The notes beneath the pieces are model-generated. The model was not told the DNA's origin. It ran no database searches and saw nothing but the letters and a program-made list of their open reading frames with translations. From Roseitalea sp. (GTDB lineage Bacteria > Pseudomonadota > Alphaproteobacteria > Rhizobiales > Rhizobiaceae), in contig JAEPON010000003.1 of NCBI GenBank assembly GCA_017642895.1, positions 62,001 to 126,000 of the forward strand: 64,000 bases of DNA, given 5' to 3'. Below are positions 18,218 through 27,292 of the stretch, one piece after another. A program made the position numbers and the translations under genes. Position 1 is the stretch's first letter. Every line of letters begins with the position of its first letter.

Positions 18218-18712
18218 GACAGCGAATCACCTGGGCGTGTGAGTGCACTCTTGCTAGTGCGCTGATGTGACAATTCGGCGAATCCCTGCCGTTTTTTCCA
18301 TCCTCCATGTCGGGACATGATGCCTGGAAAAGAGCGTCCGCGAGCCGGCCGCCGCATACAACCAAAGCAGTACAAATGCCTCTCACCATGGCGGGGAAAC
18401 ACCATTCAAATATCTGTATTTGCGTCCTTTTTCCTTGGCCGCCCGAATCGCCGCTCGCTGGCTTAGCATTAAGTAGTGTTGAGAAAACCGCCTCGCTGCC
18501 ATGTTATGCCGCCAGCCTCACAATGCCCTCACGTAACGTTTTGGCATGTGGCACCGGCGGGCATGGCACGGCGCCGACCCGCATTTCACCGAGGGGTCAG
18601 GGAGGATCCCGCACGGCTTTGTTCCGGCGCGACCGCTTGCGGGCGGCCCGGTGGTGTCGTGCGCGCTTTTCCCCGGTTCTGTTTTGACATGCACTCGAGG
18701 GAGGACAACTCA
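18218..18712. other. 495-base divergent intergenic region without a supported gene
   Basis: Lies between the DUF1045 start and the DUF4212 gene. Base composition is less GC-rich in the first 300 bases. It contains the palindrome CATGTC-GG-GACATG (18306-18319). A TTGACA at 18684-18689 is too close to the downstream ATG to be a useful promoter. Reading frames here have no initiation signals and look random. The length suggests regulated divergent promoters or a small RNA, neither of which can be shown. Confidence 0.5.
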
Positions 18713-18976
<264 letters not shown>

Positions 18977-18990
18977 GGGCGGACACAGTC

Positions 18991-20766
18991 ATGGATCAAA
19001 CAACCCTTAATTTCATCGTCGTCGGCCTCTCCTTTGCACTCTATTTCGGCATCGCGATCTGGGCCCGCGCCGGTTCCACCTCCGAGTTCTACGCCGCCGG
19101 TCGCGGTGTGAACCCGGTCCTCAACGGGATGGCCACCGCCGCCGACTGGATGTCGGCCGCTTCGTTCATCTCCATGGCCGGCCTGATCGCCTTTGTCGGC
19201 TACAACAACTCCCTGTTCCTGATGGGCTGGACCGGCGGTTACGTGCTGATGGCCATGCTGCTTGCGCCCTATCTGCGCAAGTTCGGCAAGTTCACGGTGC
19301 CGGAATTCGTCGGCGACCGGTACTATTCCAACACCGCCCGCGTGGTGGCCGTGATCTGCCTGATCGTCATCTCCGTCACCTACGTGATCGGCCAGATGCG
19401 CGGTGCGGGCATCGCCTTCTCCCGCTTTCTGGAGATCGACATCTTCTGGGGTCTGATCACCGCGGGCGCGGTCGTCTTCGTCTACGCGGTTCTGGGCGGC
19501 ATGAAGGGCATCACCTACACCCAGGTGGCACAATATTGCGTGCTCATCATCGCCTACACCATCCCGGCCATCTTCATCTCGCTGAACCTGACCGGCAACC
19601 CGATCCCGGGCCTGGGCCTGTTCTCGACGATGTCACCGGGCAATGCGGGCGAAGGGCAGCATTTGCTGGTCGTGCTGGACCAGTTGCTGACCGATCTCGG
19701 CTTCAGGGAATATACCGCAACGACCAATCCATGGCTGATGGCGCTCTACACGCTGTCGCTGATGATCGGTACCGCCGGTCTGCCGCACGTCATCATCCGC
19801 TTCTTCACCGTTCCGAAGGTGGCTGATGCGCGCTGGTCCGCCGGCTGGGCGCTGGTCTTCATCGCGCTTTTGTACCTCACCGCTCCGGCCGTGGGTGCCA
19901 TGGCACGCCTCAACATCACCACCACCATGTGGCCGGCTGGTATCGAGGGCGAAGCGGTGGCGGTCGATGAACTGCCTGACTGGTTCGAGACGTGGCAGGT
20001 CACCGGCCTTCTGGGTGTCGAGGACAAGAACGGCGACGGCAAGATCCAGTACTACAACGATGCCAACCCGGACATGGCGGCCATTGCTGCCGAACGCGGC
20101 TGGGAAGGCAACGAGCTGGTCACCTTCAACCGTGACATCCTCGTTCTCGCCAACCCGGAGATCGCGCAATTGCCCGGCTGGGTGATCGCACTGATCGCGG
20201 CGGGCGGTATCGCAGCGGCGCTGTCGACAGCGGCGGGTCTGCTTCTGGCGATCTCGTCGGCGATCAGTCACGATCTGATCAAGTCGGTCTTCAATCCGGG
20301 CATCTCGGAAAAGGGCGAACTGCTCGCGGCGCGCATATCGATGGCGGTCGCCATCTGTGTCGCGGTCTATCTGGGCCTCAATCCGCCCGGATTTGCGGCT
20401 CAGGTTGTGGCACTGGCCTTCGGTCTGGCGGCGGCGACCCTGTTCCCGACGCTGATGATGGGCATCTTCTCCAAGCGGATGAACTCCGCCGGGGCGACGG
20501 CGGGCATGCTGGCCGGTCTGATCACGACCTGCCTCTACCTGTTCCTGTATCTCGGCTTCTTCTTCATCCCGGGAACGGCCGTTCTGGACAGCTCGCAATA
20601 TCTGTTCGGCATCCCGCCGACCCATTTCGGGCCGATCGGCGCGGTGTTCAACTTCGCTGTCGCCTATGCGGTCGCCAACGCCACCGCGGCACCGCCCCAG
20701 CACATCCAGGATCTGGTCGAAAGCGTCCGGATCCCCCGGGGCGCCGGCGCGGCCGTCGACCACTAA
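18991..20766 (+). CDS. Sodium:solute symporter, VC_2705 family (acetate/organic acid type)
   Basis: 591 residues, about 13 membrane helices, SSS family. The N-terminus FYAAGRGVNPVLNGMATAADWMSAASFISMAGLIAF is the ActP-like sodium/substrate region, with GQMRGAGIAFSRFLEI and PHVIIRFFTVPKVADAR further on. Between helices, residues about 350-362 (EDKNGDGKIQYYND) form an EF-hand-like calcium loop inside an extra hydrophilic insertion. The likely role is uptake of acetate, lactate or similar carboxylates. Co-transcribed with DUF4212; followed by a terminator. Confidence 0.9.
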   Translation: MDQTTLNFIVVGLSFALYFGIAIWARAGSTSEFYAAGRGVNPVLNGMATAADWMSAASFISMAGLIAFVGYNNSLFLMGWTGGYVLMAMLLAPYLRKFGKFTVPEFVGDRYYSNTARVVAVICLIVISVTYVIGQMRGAGIAFSRFLEIDIFWGLITAGAVVFVYAVLGGMKGITYTQVAQYCVLIIAYTIPAIFISLNLTGNPIPGLGLFSTMSPGNAGEGQHLLVVLDQLLTDLGFREYTATTNPWLMALYTLSLMIGTAGLPHVIIRFFTVPKVADARWSAGWALVFIALLYLTAPAVGAMARLNITTTMWPAGIEGEAVAVDELPDWFETWQVTGLLGVEDKNGDGKIQYYNDANPDMAAIAAERGWEGNELVTFNRDILVLANPEIAQLPGWVIALIAAGGIAAALSTAAGLLLAISSAISHDLIKSVFNPGISEKGELLAARISMAVAICVAVYLGLNPPGFAAQVVALAFGLAAATLFPTLMMGIFSKRMNSAGATAGMLAGLITTCLYLFLYLGFFFIPGTAVLDSSQYLFGIPPTHFGPIGAVFNFAVAYAVANATAAPPQHIQDLVESVRIPRGAGAAVDH

Positions 20767-20774
20767 ACCGGACA

Positions 20775-20840
20775 GCGGGGCGGCCTCACCGCCCCGCCAT
20801 CCAGACAAGCCCCGTCTTTTTCGCGAAGGCGGGGCTTTTT
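20775..20840 (+). terminator. Double hairpin terminator after the symporter gene
   Basis: First hairpin: GCGGGGCGG (20775-20783) with CCGCCCCGC (20789-20797). Second: AAGCCCCG (20807-20814) with CGGGGCTT (20830-20837), running into TTTTT (20836-20840). The second is a canonical intrinsic terminator. It separates the symporter pair from the DUF294 gene, so the latter may have its own promoter or depend on read-through. Confidence 0.85.
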
Positions 20841-20887
20841 GCATCGCACAAAACCCATTATGAGCGCGGACGAGACCGACGAGACCC

Positions 20888-22753
20888 ATGACGGTTGGAC
20901 CGATGACCGAAAAAGCCCGTGCCTTTGCCGCCTTCGCCGAAGGCCGTGCGCCGTTCCGTGCGCTCAATCCTGACCATTTCGCCGCGCTGACCGAAAACGC
21001 CACCGAACACAGCGCCGCGGCCGACGAACTGATCTGCGCCATCGGCAATCCGATCGCCGGGCTGCATGTGATCACCGCCGGCACGATGCAACTGATCTCC
21101 GCCGAGGGCGAGGTGCTCGCCGACCTGCATGCCGGCGACATGTTCGGCCACCGTGCCCTGCTTCGCCAAGGCAAGGCGATCCTGCGTGTCGAAGCGCGCA
21201 CCGATGCCGACTATGTCGTCATCGCGGCCCCGACCTTCCTGTCGATCATGCAGGCTGATCCGGTCTTTGCTTCTTTCTTCCGCCGCCGGGCGGACGCGCC
21301 CGAATCCGCCACACGCGCCGCACCGTCAACCAACATGGCCGCCATGCGTCTGGGCGACCTGATGACCAAGGACCCGATGTCCCTTCCCCGGACGTCGAGC
21401 GTGCGGCAGGCCGCTGAAGCGATGTGGCAGCGGCACATTTCCTGCACGCTCGTCACCGGCGATGACGGCACGCTGGTTGGCATCGTCACCGCCGGCGATC
21501 TGGTCGGCAATGTGATCGCGCGCGGCATGGATGCCGCAACCCCGCTGACCGAGGTGATGGCCAGCGATCCGGTGGCGCTCGGCCCCGACGCCACCATGCT
21601 CGATGCGGTCATGGTGATGACCGAAAAGCGCATCGGCCATCTGCCGGTGGTCGGCGCCGACGGTGCGCCCGTCGGCATCGTCACGCAGACCGATCTGGTG
21701 CGCCGCAATTCCAACTCGCTGATCTACATGATCGCCGACATCAACCGCCGCGACACCTATGAGGGGCTCGCCGAAGTCGTCGCGCGCAACCCGCAAATGC
21801 TGGTCGAACTGGTCGCCAGCGGGCTCGAGGGCCATCAGGTCGGCCGCATGATGACCGGCATCACCGATGCCGTGACCCGCCGGCTGATCGCGCTCGCCGA
21901 GGAAAAACTCGGCCCCGCGCCCGTGCCCTGGCTGTGGCTTGCCTGCGGCAGCCAGGGGCGCATGGAGCAGACCGGCGTTTCCGACCAGGACAATTGCCTG
22001 TTCCTGTCCGACGACTACGACGAAGCGGCCCATGGCGGCTGGTTCACCGCGTTCGCCGAATTCGTCTCCGACGGGCTCGATGCGGTCGGCTATTTCTACT
22101 GCCCCGGCGACATGATGGCGACCAACCCCAAATGGCGCCAGCCGGTGCGCGTCTGGCAGCGCTATTTCGAAGGCTGGATCGCCAAGCCCGACCCGATGGC
22201 GCAGATGCTGGCAAGCGTCATGTTCGACCTGCGCCCGATCGCCGGCGATGCGACGCTGTTTGGCGATCTCAACGTGCGCACGCTGGAAAAGGCGAGCAGG
22301 GATTCCATCTTCCGCGCCCACATGATCGCCAACTCGCTGACCCACACGCCGCCGCTCGGCCTGTTTGGCGGGCTCAGCTATATGCGCGGCGGCGAGCACA
22401 AGAACGCCATCGACATGAAGCTCTCCGGCGTCGTGCCGATCACCGATCTGGGCCGCGCTTACGCACTGGAAGGGCGCATCGAGGCCGTCAACACGCGCCA
22501 GCGGCTGATCACGGCGCGCGACATGGACGGCATCCTCTCCAAGACCGGCGGCAGCGACCTGATCGACGCCTATGATCTGATTGTCGAACTGCGCCTCAAG
22601 CACCAGACCGCGCAGATCCGCGCCGGCGGCAAGCCGGACAATTTCATGGTGCCCGACACGCTGTCGGCACTCGAACGCAATCACCTCAAGGACGCGTTTT
22701 CCGTGGTCAAGACATTGCAATCGGCCATTGGCCAGGGCGGCGCACGGCGCTAG
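20888..22753 (+). CDS. cNMP-binding/CBS/DUF294 nucleotidyltransferase-like regulator
   Basis: 621 residues. Order: cyclic-nucleotide-binding-like domain (about 20-125), two CBS domains (about 155-275; LVTGDDGTLVGIVTAGDLVG and VVGADGAPVGIVTQTDLV), a DUF294 nucleotidyltransferase-like domain with GSQGRMEQTGVSDQDNCL (the GlnD-like GSxGRxE...DQDN site), and a DUF294 C-terminal domain. Such proteins accompany VC_2705 symporters and are presumed to sense nucleotides and regulate solute uptake or energy state. The nucleotidyl acceptor is unknown. The start could also be ATG 20903. Confidence 0.88.
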   Translation: MTVGPMTEKARAFAAFAEGRAPFRALNPDHFAALTENATEHSAAADELICAIGNPIAGLHVITAGTMQLISAEGEVLADLHAGDMFGHRALLRQGKAILRVEARTDADYVVIAAPTFLSIMQADPVFASFFRRRADAPESATRAAPSTNMAAMRLGDLMTKDPMSLPRTSSVRQAAEAMWQRHISCTLVTGDDGTLVGIVTAGDLVGNVIARGMDAATPLTEVMASDPVALGPDATMLDAVMVMTEKRIGHLPVVGADGAPVGIVTQTDLVRRNSNSLIYMIADINRRDTYEGLAEVVARNPQMLVELVASGLEGHQVGRMMTGITDAVTRRLIALAEEKLGPAPVPWLWLACGSQGRMEQTGVSDQDNCLFLSDDYDEAAHGGWFTAFAEFVSDGLDAVGYFYCPGDMMATNPKWRQPVRVWQRYFEGWIAKPDPMAQMLASVMFDLRPIAGDATLFGDLNVRTLEKASRDSIFRAHMIANSLTHTPPLGLFGGLSYMRGGEHKNAIDMKLSGVVPITDLGRAYALEGRIEAVNTRQRLITARDMDGILSKTGGSDLIDAYDLIVELRLKHQTAQIRAGGKPDNFMVPDTLSALERNHLKDAFSVVKTLQSAIGQGGARR

Positions 22754-22774
22754 TCTCGATAAGGGGTCCGATTC

Positions 22775-23338
22775 ATGCTGCTCACATTCATTGGCGCCAT
22801 CGTTCTGGCCATCGGCTGCGTCGGTGTCGTCTCACTGGCGTTTCGGGCCATGGGGCGCAAGGCGCCAAAGGGCGTGTTGCCGCTGACCGCTGGCGTCGCG
22901 ATGATCGCCTTCATCGCCTATATCGAAAACTCCTGGTACAGCCGCATCGTCGCCGATTTGCCCGAGACCCATGTGGTGGTGGCGACCGGCGAGCCCTTTT
23001 CCAACTTCATCCAGCCCTGGACGCTCATCTTCCCGCGCATCAACCGCTTCATGCTGGTCGATACCGCCACGGTCCGCGTCAACCAGGCCGACCCCTCGCT
23101 GCGCCTTGCCGAAGTGATCCTTGTGCAGCGCTATGCGCGCACCATCGTCACCCGCCAGGTGATCGATTGCGAAAACGCCCGACGCGCCGACATGACCGAC
23201 GAGATCACGCTGGACGATGCCGGCCTGCCGCAGATCGAGGATTGGCAGGACATTCCCGCCGACGGCGACCTGCTCGGCACAGTATGCAACGCGCCGGTCA
23301 CCGGCGCTGACGATAATACCGGCACCGACGCCTCATAG
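22775..23338 (+). CDS. Uncharacterised membrane-anchored protein
   Basis: 187 residues; AAGGGG precedes the ATG. Two N-terminal membrane helices (LLTFIGAIVLAIGCVGVVSL and GVLPLTAGVAMIAFIAYIE) followed by a soluble domain of about 130 residues with two cysteines (ENARR after DC, and TVCNAP) and an acidic tail. No family recognised. It stands between the DUF294 protein and the exonuclease fusion with short gaps (21 and 126 bases), so it is probably part of the same operon. Confidence 0.75.
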   Translation: MLLTFIGAIVLAIGCVGVVSLAFRAMGRKAPKGVLPLTAGVAMIAFIAYIENSWYSRIVADLPETHVVVATGEPFSNFIQPWTLIFPRINRFMLVDTATVRVNQADPSLRLAEVILVQRYARTIVTRQVIDCENARRADMTDEITLDDAGLPQIEDWQDIPADGDLLGTVCNAPVTGADDNTGTDAS

Positions 23339-23464
23339 GCCCAAAGACGGGCTGGTTTCCCGGTCCCGGAAGGCCCACACTCTCCCTGTCCATAGAGCAT
23401 TCGGCGGCGCGGTGTTTGCGCGCGGCCGGGCCGCATTGACGTTCGGGATCGGGAGGTCCGCAAC

Positions 23465-25564
23465 ATGCACTGGGTGGAGCGCCTCAGCCTGCGCGCCCGC
23501 ATTGCCCTGTTCTTCGCGCTGATCGGTGCGGTCAGCGTGGCGCTGCTCGTTGCTGCCATCGTCTGGCTGTCGCTGCGCCTTGGTACCGAGGCCACCGATC
23601 ACATCGTGCTGATCGTCGGCAGCTCGGCCTTCGCCATTGCCGGCCTGATCGCGTGGGTGGCGCTCAAGTTCGACGAAAACCTCGCCAAGCCGCTGATGGC
23701 CATCGCCGCCGATCTGAAGACGATTGCCCACAGCGACGGCAAGGCGATGAAGCTCGACAGCGAGGGCGAATATCTGGGCATGATCGCGCCCGCCGCGCGC
23801 GAGGTCTCCGGCGCGCTGAGCGAGGCGCGCGAGCGCACCGAGGCCGCAATCGAGACCGCCACCCGCGATGCGGCGCGCCAGAAAGCCGCGCTCGAAGCGC
23901 TATTGCGCGATCTGCATCAGGGTCTTGTCATGTGCACCATGACCGGCCGTGTTACCCTCTACAATCACCGCGCCGTCGACATCCTGCATGTCGAGGAATT
24001 CCGCCGCGACGATCCGGGCTCCACGGACGTGATGATCGGCTCGCTGGGCCTTGGGCGCGACTTCTTCAACATCGTCGATTCGGCGCCTTTCCATGCCGCG
24101 CTCAGCGCCTTTGAGACGCCCGCCGACCCGGCCAACCCGCTGCCGATCGACGGGCTCGGCTCGTTTCCCATCGTCTTTTCCACCTGCGATGGCGCGGTGA
24201 CCATGCGCGGCCATGTCGCCCTGCGCTTGAACGAGGCGGGCAACGCGCCGGCCGGCTTCATCACCGTCTTCGACGACATCACCACCGAACTGGCCGCCGG
24301 CCTCGAGCGCGATCGCGTTCTGCGCGAGGCGATCGACGGCATCCGCGCGGCCATCGAACAGAGCGGCGAGACCGCCGCATCGCCGCCATTGAACACCGCG
24401 CTCAAACGCCTTGAACGTGCGTCGAACAACATCATCGCCTCGGCCTGGCCGATGGCCGACGTGCCCGCCGGACGGCTGTTCGGCGCGGTGCGCAAGACGC
24501 TTTCGGGCAGCGCTGTCGCCATCGAAACCACCGGCAATGGCGAACTGATCCACGCCGACAGCGCCACGCTGATCACCCTTTTGCGCAACCTCGCCGACGG
24601 GCTGGCCGAACGCGGCGACATCGAAAAGCTCGCCCTGGAGGCGAGCGGCTCGGGCCACGCGCGCCGGATCGCCATCACGGTAACCGGCGCCCCGCCGGAT
24701 ATGGCTTGGCTCGAAAGCCGCCTTTCCGAAAACGCCGATCCGGGCACGGCCTTCCTCTCCGGCCGATCGATCCTCGAACGCCATTGCGCGACCGCGACCA
24801 TCGATGGCGACACCATCCTCATCGATTTTCCGGTCAACACAGCCGCGCGCGGAACCGCCGGCAAGAACGCCGCCCAAACGGTCGACGCGCGGCCGGAATT
24901 TTATGATTTCGACCTGTTCGAGCGCGACACCTCCAAGGACCTGCTCGATGTGCCGCTGTCCGAATTGCACGCGGTCGTCTTCGACTGCGAGATGACCGGG
25001 CTCGATCCGCGCCGGGGCGACGAGATCGTCTCGATCGCCGGTGCCCGCGTCGTCAATGGTCGTGTGCTGAGCGGCGAGATCTTCGATCTTTACGTCAATC
25101 CCGGACGCGCCATCCCCCCCGCTTCGACCAACATCCACCACATCACCGATGCGATGGTGGCCGACGCACCCATGGCGCCCGCAGCGCTCAAGCGCTTTCA
25201 CGCCTTTGCCAAGGACCAGGTGCTGGTCGCCCACAATGCCGCCTTCGACATGGCGTTCCTGGCCAAGGGCGAGCGGGCCGCGGGCATCAAGTTCGACAAT
25301 GTGGTGCTCGATACGGTGCTGCTGGCCGCCTATCTGCAGGGCGCCGATGGCGAACTGACGCTGGACGGCCTGGCCGAACGGTTCAATGTCGTGATCGCCG
25401 AACAGGACCGCCACACGGCGCGCGGCGATGCCATCGCCACGGCCCACGTCTTCGTCAAGCTGGTCCGGCTGCTGGAAGCCAGCGGCGTCTCGACATTGGG
25501 CGATGCGCTGCGCGTCTCCGAGGACCAGACGGCGATCCGCCGCCGTCAGGCCGCTTATGGATAA
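23465..25564 (+). CDS. Membrane sensor-like protein fused to a DEDDh 3'-5' exonuclease
   Basis: 699 residues; GGGAGG precedes the ATG. Two membrane helices (about 13-37 and 47-67), a HAMP-like linker (about 68-125), a PAS-like region (about 130-290) and a degenerate histidine-kinase-like segment (about 295-455; LLRNLADGLAE resembles an N box, no phosphorylatable His box seen). The C-terminus is a complete DEDDh exonuclease domain like DNA polymerase III epsilon: Asp507 and Glu509 (FDCEMTG), Asp595 (HNAAFD), His650 and Asp655 (RHTARGDA). Encoded downstream of the organic-acid symporter and DUF294 genes. The nuclease substrate is unknown. Confidence 0.88.
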   Translation: MHWVERLSLRARIALFFALIGAVSVALLVAAIVWLSLRLGTEATDHIVLIVGSSAFAIAGLIAWVALKFDENLAKPLMAIAADLKTIAHSDGKAMKLDSEGEYLGMIAPAAREVSGALSEARERTEAAIETATRDAARQKAALEALLRDLHQGLVMCTMTGRVTLYNHRAVDILHVEEFRRDDPGSTDVMIGSLGLGRDFFNIVDSAPFHAALSAFETPADPANPLPIDGLGSFPIVFSTCDGAVTMRGHVALRLNEAGNAPAGFITVFDDITTELAAGLERDRVLREAIDGIRAAIEQSGETAASPPLNTALKRLERASNNIIASAWPMADVPAGRLFGAVRKTLSGSAVAIETTGNGELIHADSATLITLLRNLADGLAERGDIEKLALEASGSGHARRIAITVTGAPPDMAWLESRLSENADPGTAFLSGRSILERHCATATIDGDTILIDFPVNTAARGTAGKNAAQTVDARPEFYDFDLFERDTSKDLLDVPLSELHAVVFDCEMTGLDPRRGDEIVSIAGARVVNGRVLSGEIFDLYVNPGRAIPPASTNIHHITDAMVADAPMAPAALKRFHAFAKDQVLVAHNAAFDMAFLAKGERAAGIKFDNVVLDTVLLAAYLQGADGELTLDGLAERFNVVIAEQDRHTARGDAIATAHVFVKLVRLLEASGVSTLGDALRVSEDQTAIRRRQAAYG

Positions 25565-25621
25565 AGCTGGCCGTTGCGCTGTCGGGCACGGCATATTAGC
25601 CTTCCGCCAAGGAGAGATCAG

Positions 25622-25672
25622 ATGACCACCATGGCGATCGTACCGGACAAGGACAGGTGCACGGCCCCCTGA
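25622..25672 (+). CDS. Possible 16-residue leader peptide
   Basis: A short frame ATG 25622 to TGA 25672 encodes MTTMAIVPDKDRCTAP and has a strong ribosome binding site, AAGGAG (25609-25614), seven bases upstream. It is followed 26 bases later by an intrinsic terminator and then by an MFS efflux gene. That layout is what a translated leader with an attenuator looks like, but no convincing anti-terminator was found. The frame could also be chance. Confidence 0.35.
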   Translation: MTTMAIVPDKDRCTAP

Positions 25673-25698
25673 CGGGAACCGATCGTCATTGTCATGCG

Positions 25699-25725
25699 CC
25701 CCCGAACACTGTTCGGGGGTTTTTT
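25699..25725 (+). terminator. Intrinsic terminator before the MFS gene
   Basis: CCCCCGAA (25699-25706) pairs with TTCGGGGG (25712-25719), extended by a C-G pair around a three-base loop, then TTTTTT (25720-25725). It ends the symporter/exonuclease transcript and/or acts as an attenuator for the downstream gene, whose ATG is 23 bases further on. Confidence 0.88.
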
Positions 25726-25747
25726 GTTTGTGAAGGCTTCAAACACC

Positions 25748-26941
25748 ATGCGGACACCGCCTGCCCCGACGACGCTCTTCATGCTGGCCGCCCTGCCGCC
25801 CTTGACGCTGAACATGATCGCGCCGTCGCTGACCAACATCGCGACCGACTTGCAGGTTGGCTATGCTGTCATCAGCCTGGCGCTGGGCGGTTATCTGGCG
25901 GTGACGGCGCTGGTCGAACTGGCCATAGGCCCGGTAGCCGATCGCATCGGCCGGCGTCCGGTTCTGCTCACGGCGCTCGCCGTCTTCACCATCGGCTCGG
26001 TCGGCTGCGCGCTCGCGCAAAGCGCGACCGTGCTTCTGGGCTTCAGGATGCTTCAGGCCGGTGCGATTGCCGGCTTCGTCCTGTCGCTGGCCATCGTCCG
26101 CGACACCGAGGACGGGCCGGACGTCGCCCGGCGGCTTGGCCGGATCGGCATGGTGATGGCGCTCGCCCCGATGCTCGGCCCGGTTCTCGGCAGTTTGCTT
26201 GACGCGGCGGTCGGCTGGCGCGCCGTCTTCGGGCTCTATGCCGCCGTGGGCGCCGGCCTCTTGCTGTGCGTCTGGATCGATCTGGGTGAGACCCTGCCCC
26301 GCCCGACCGGTAACGAAGACCCGAACGAGAGCAGAACGGCGCGGCTCTTCCGCGAACCGCTCTTTTGGTCCTATGCGCTCTGCACCGCCTTTTCGACCGG
26401 CGCCTTTTACATTTTCATCGCCGGCGCGCCGCTGATCGCGGTCGCCGCGTTCGGCATCACGACGGCGCAACTGGGCATCTTTGTCGGTTCGATCACCGCC
26501 GGCTTTCTGGTCGGCAGCTTTCTCACCGCCCGTCTGGTGCCGTGCGTTGCACCCGATACGATCATGCTGGCAGGACGCATCGTTGCTTGCGCAGGAATGC
26601 TGGCGGGTCTTGCCGTCCTGGGAGCGGGCATTGCAACGCCCCTCACCTTTTTCGGCTGCACCATCTTCGTTGGAATGGGCAACGGGCTGACCATGCCCAA
26701 CGCCAATGCGGGTGCCATGTCCGTGCGGCCCCGTCTGGCCGGCAGCGCGGCGGGCGTCACCGGCGCGCTGACCCTTGCGGGCGGCGCAGCGCTGACCAGC
26801 CTGACCGGGTTCGTGCTGACGCGCGACGCCGTACCGGCCGCGCTGTTGATCCTGATGCTGCTGGCATCCTTCGCCGGGCTCGTTGCTGCAAGCGCCGTGC
26901 TGGTCCTGAAGAAGCGGGGGCGCCGGACTGTTGCGGCCTGA
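25748..26941 (+). CDS. MFS multidrug efflux transporter, Bcr/CflA type
   Basis: 397 residues from ATG 25748; the longer frame from 25694 would translate the terminator. Twelve predicted helices. Motif A in loop 2-3 reads GPVADRIGRRPVLLT, and LGFRMLQAGAIAGFVLSLAIVRD fits the drug:H+ antiporter-1 (Bcr/CflA) group. Probably exports a small toxic compound across the inner membrane; substrate unknown. Isolated between a terminator and convergent minus-strand genes. Confidence 0.88.
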   Translation: MRTPPAPTTLFMLAALPPLTLNMIAPSLTNIATDLQVGYAVISLALGGYLAVTALVELAIGPVADRIGRRPVLLTALAVFTIGSVGCALAQSATVLLGFRMLQAGAIAGFVLSLAIVRDTEDGPDVARRLGRIGMVMALAPMLGPVLGSLLDAAVGWRAVFGLYAAVGAGLLLCVWIDLGETLPRPTGNEDPNESRTARLFREPLFWSYALCTAFSTGAFYIFIAGAPLIAVAAFGITTAQLGIFVGSITAGFLVGSFLTARLVPCVAPDTIMLAGRIVACAGMLAGLAVLGAGIATPLTFFGCTIFVGMGNGLTMPNANAGAMSVRPRLAGSAAGVTGALTLAGGAALTSLTGFVLTRDAVPAALLILMLLASFAGLVAASAVLVLKKRGRRTVAA

Positions 26942-26992
26942 GGGAGCCATACACGATCGGGATCAGCGGTGGAGCCGGGCCCGGCAGACACC

Positions 26993-27292
26993 CTATCCGC
27001 TTCGGTAGAGCCGTAGCGGCTTGGTGTTGGCGCGCGCGATCATGCCCTTGGCTTCGAGATCGAGCTGCACCGCCTTGAGCCACCAGCCCGCCTTCGCGCC
27101 GCCCGGAAACCGGTCGGCGGGCAGCAGCGGCACCAGCTTTGCTTTGGCTTCGGCAACCGTCAGACCCGGCGCCACGTCGGGAAGGACGGCGAGCAGCGCT
27201 TCGCGCATCGCCTGATACTTCGCCCGGTCCACCCGTTCGGTGCGGCCGGGCGTGTTGATGTTTTCGACCTCGATCTTGTCGTCACCAGACAT
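26993..27292 (-). CDS. DUF6958 family protein
   Basis: 99 residues. The sequence (KIEVENINTPGRTERVDRAKY then a helical WWLKAVQLDLEAKGMI and a basic end) matches the small uncharacterised DUF6958 family, which reads like a winged-helix-type fold. No catalytic residues. It overlaps the preceding DUF6151 gene by 11 bases on the same strand, so both are translated from one message controlled from the TetR operator region. Confidence 0.75.
   Translation of the reverse strand: MSGDDKIEVENINTPGRTERVDRAKYQAMREALLAVLPDVAPGLTVAEAKAKLVPLLPADRFPGGAKAGWWLKAVQLDLEAKGMIARANTKPLRLYRSG

Noticed and set aside
18684..18689. Consensus -35 hexamer TTGACA as promoter of the DUF4212 gene
   Set aside because: Only 23 bases separate it from the ATG, leaving no room for a -10 box plus the strong ribosome site at 18697-18705.
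25694..25747. 18-residue N-terminal extension of the MFS protein
   Set aside because: It would begin at the 5' arm of an intrinsic terminator; ATG 25748 gives a normal transporter N-terminus.
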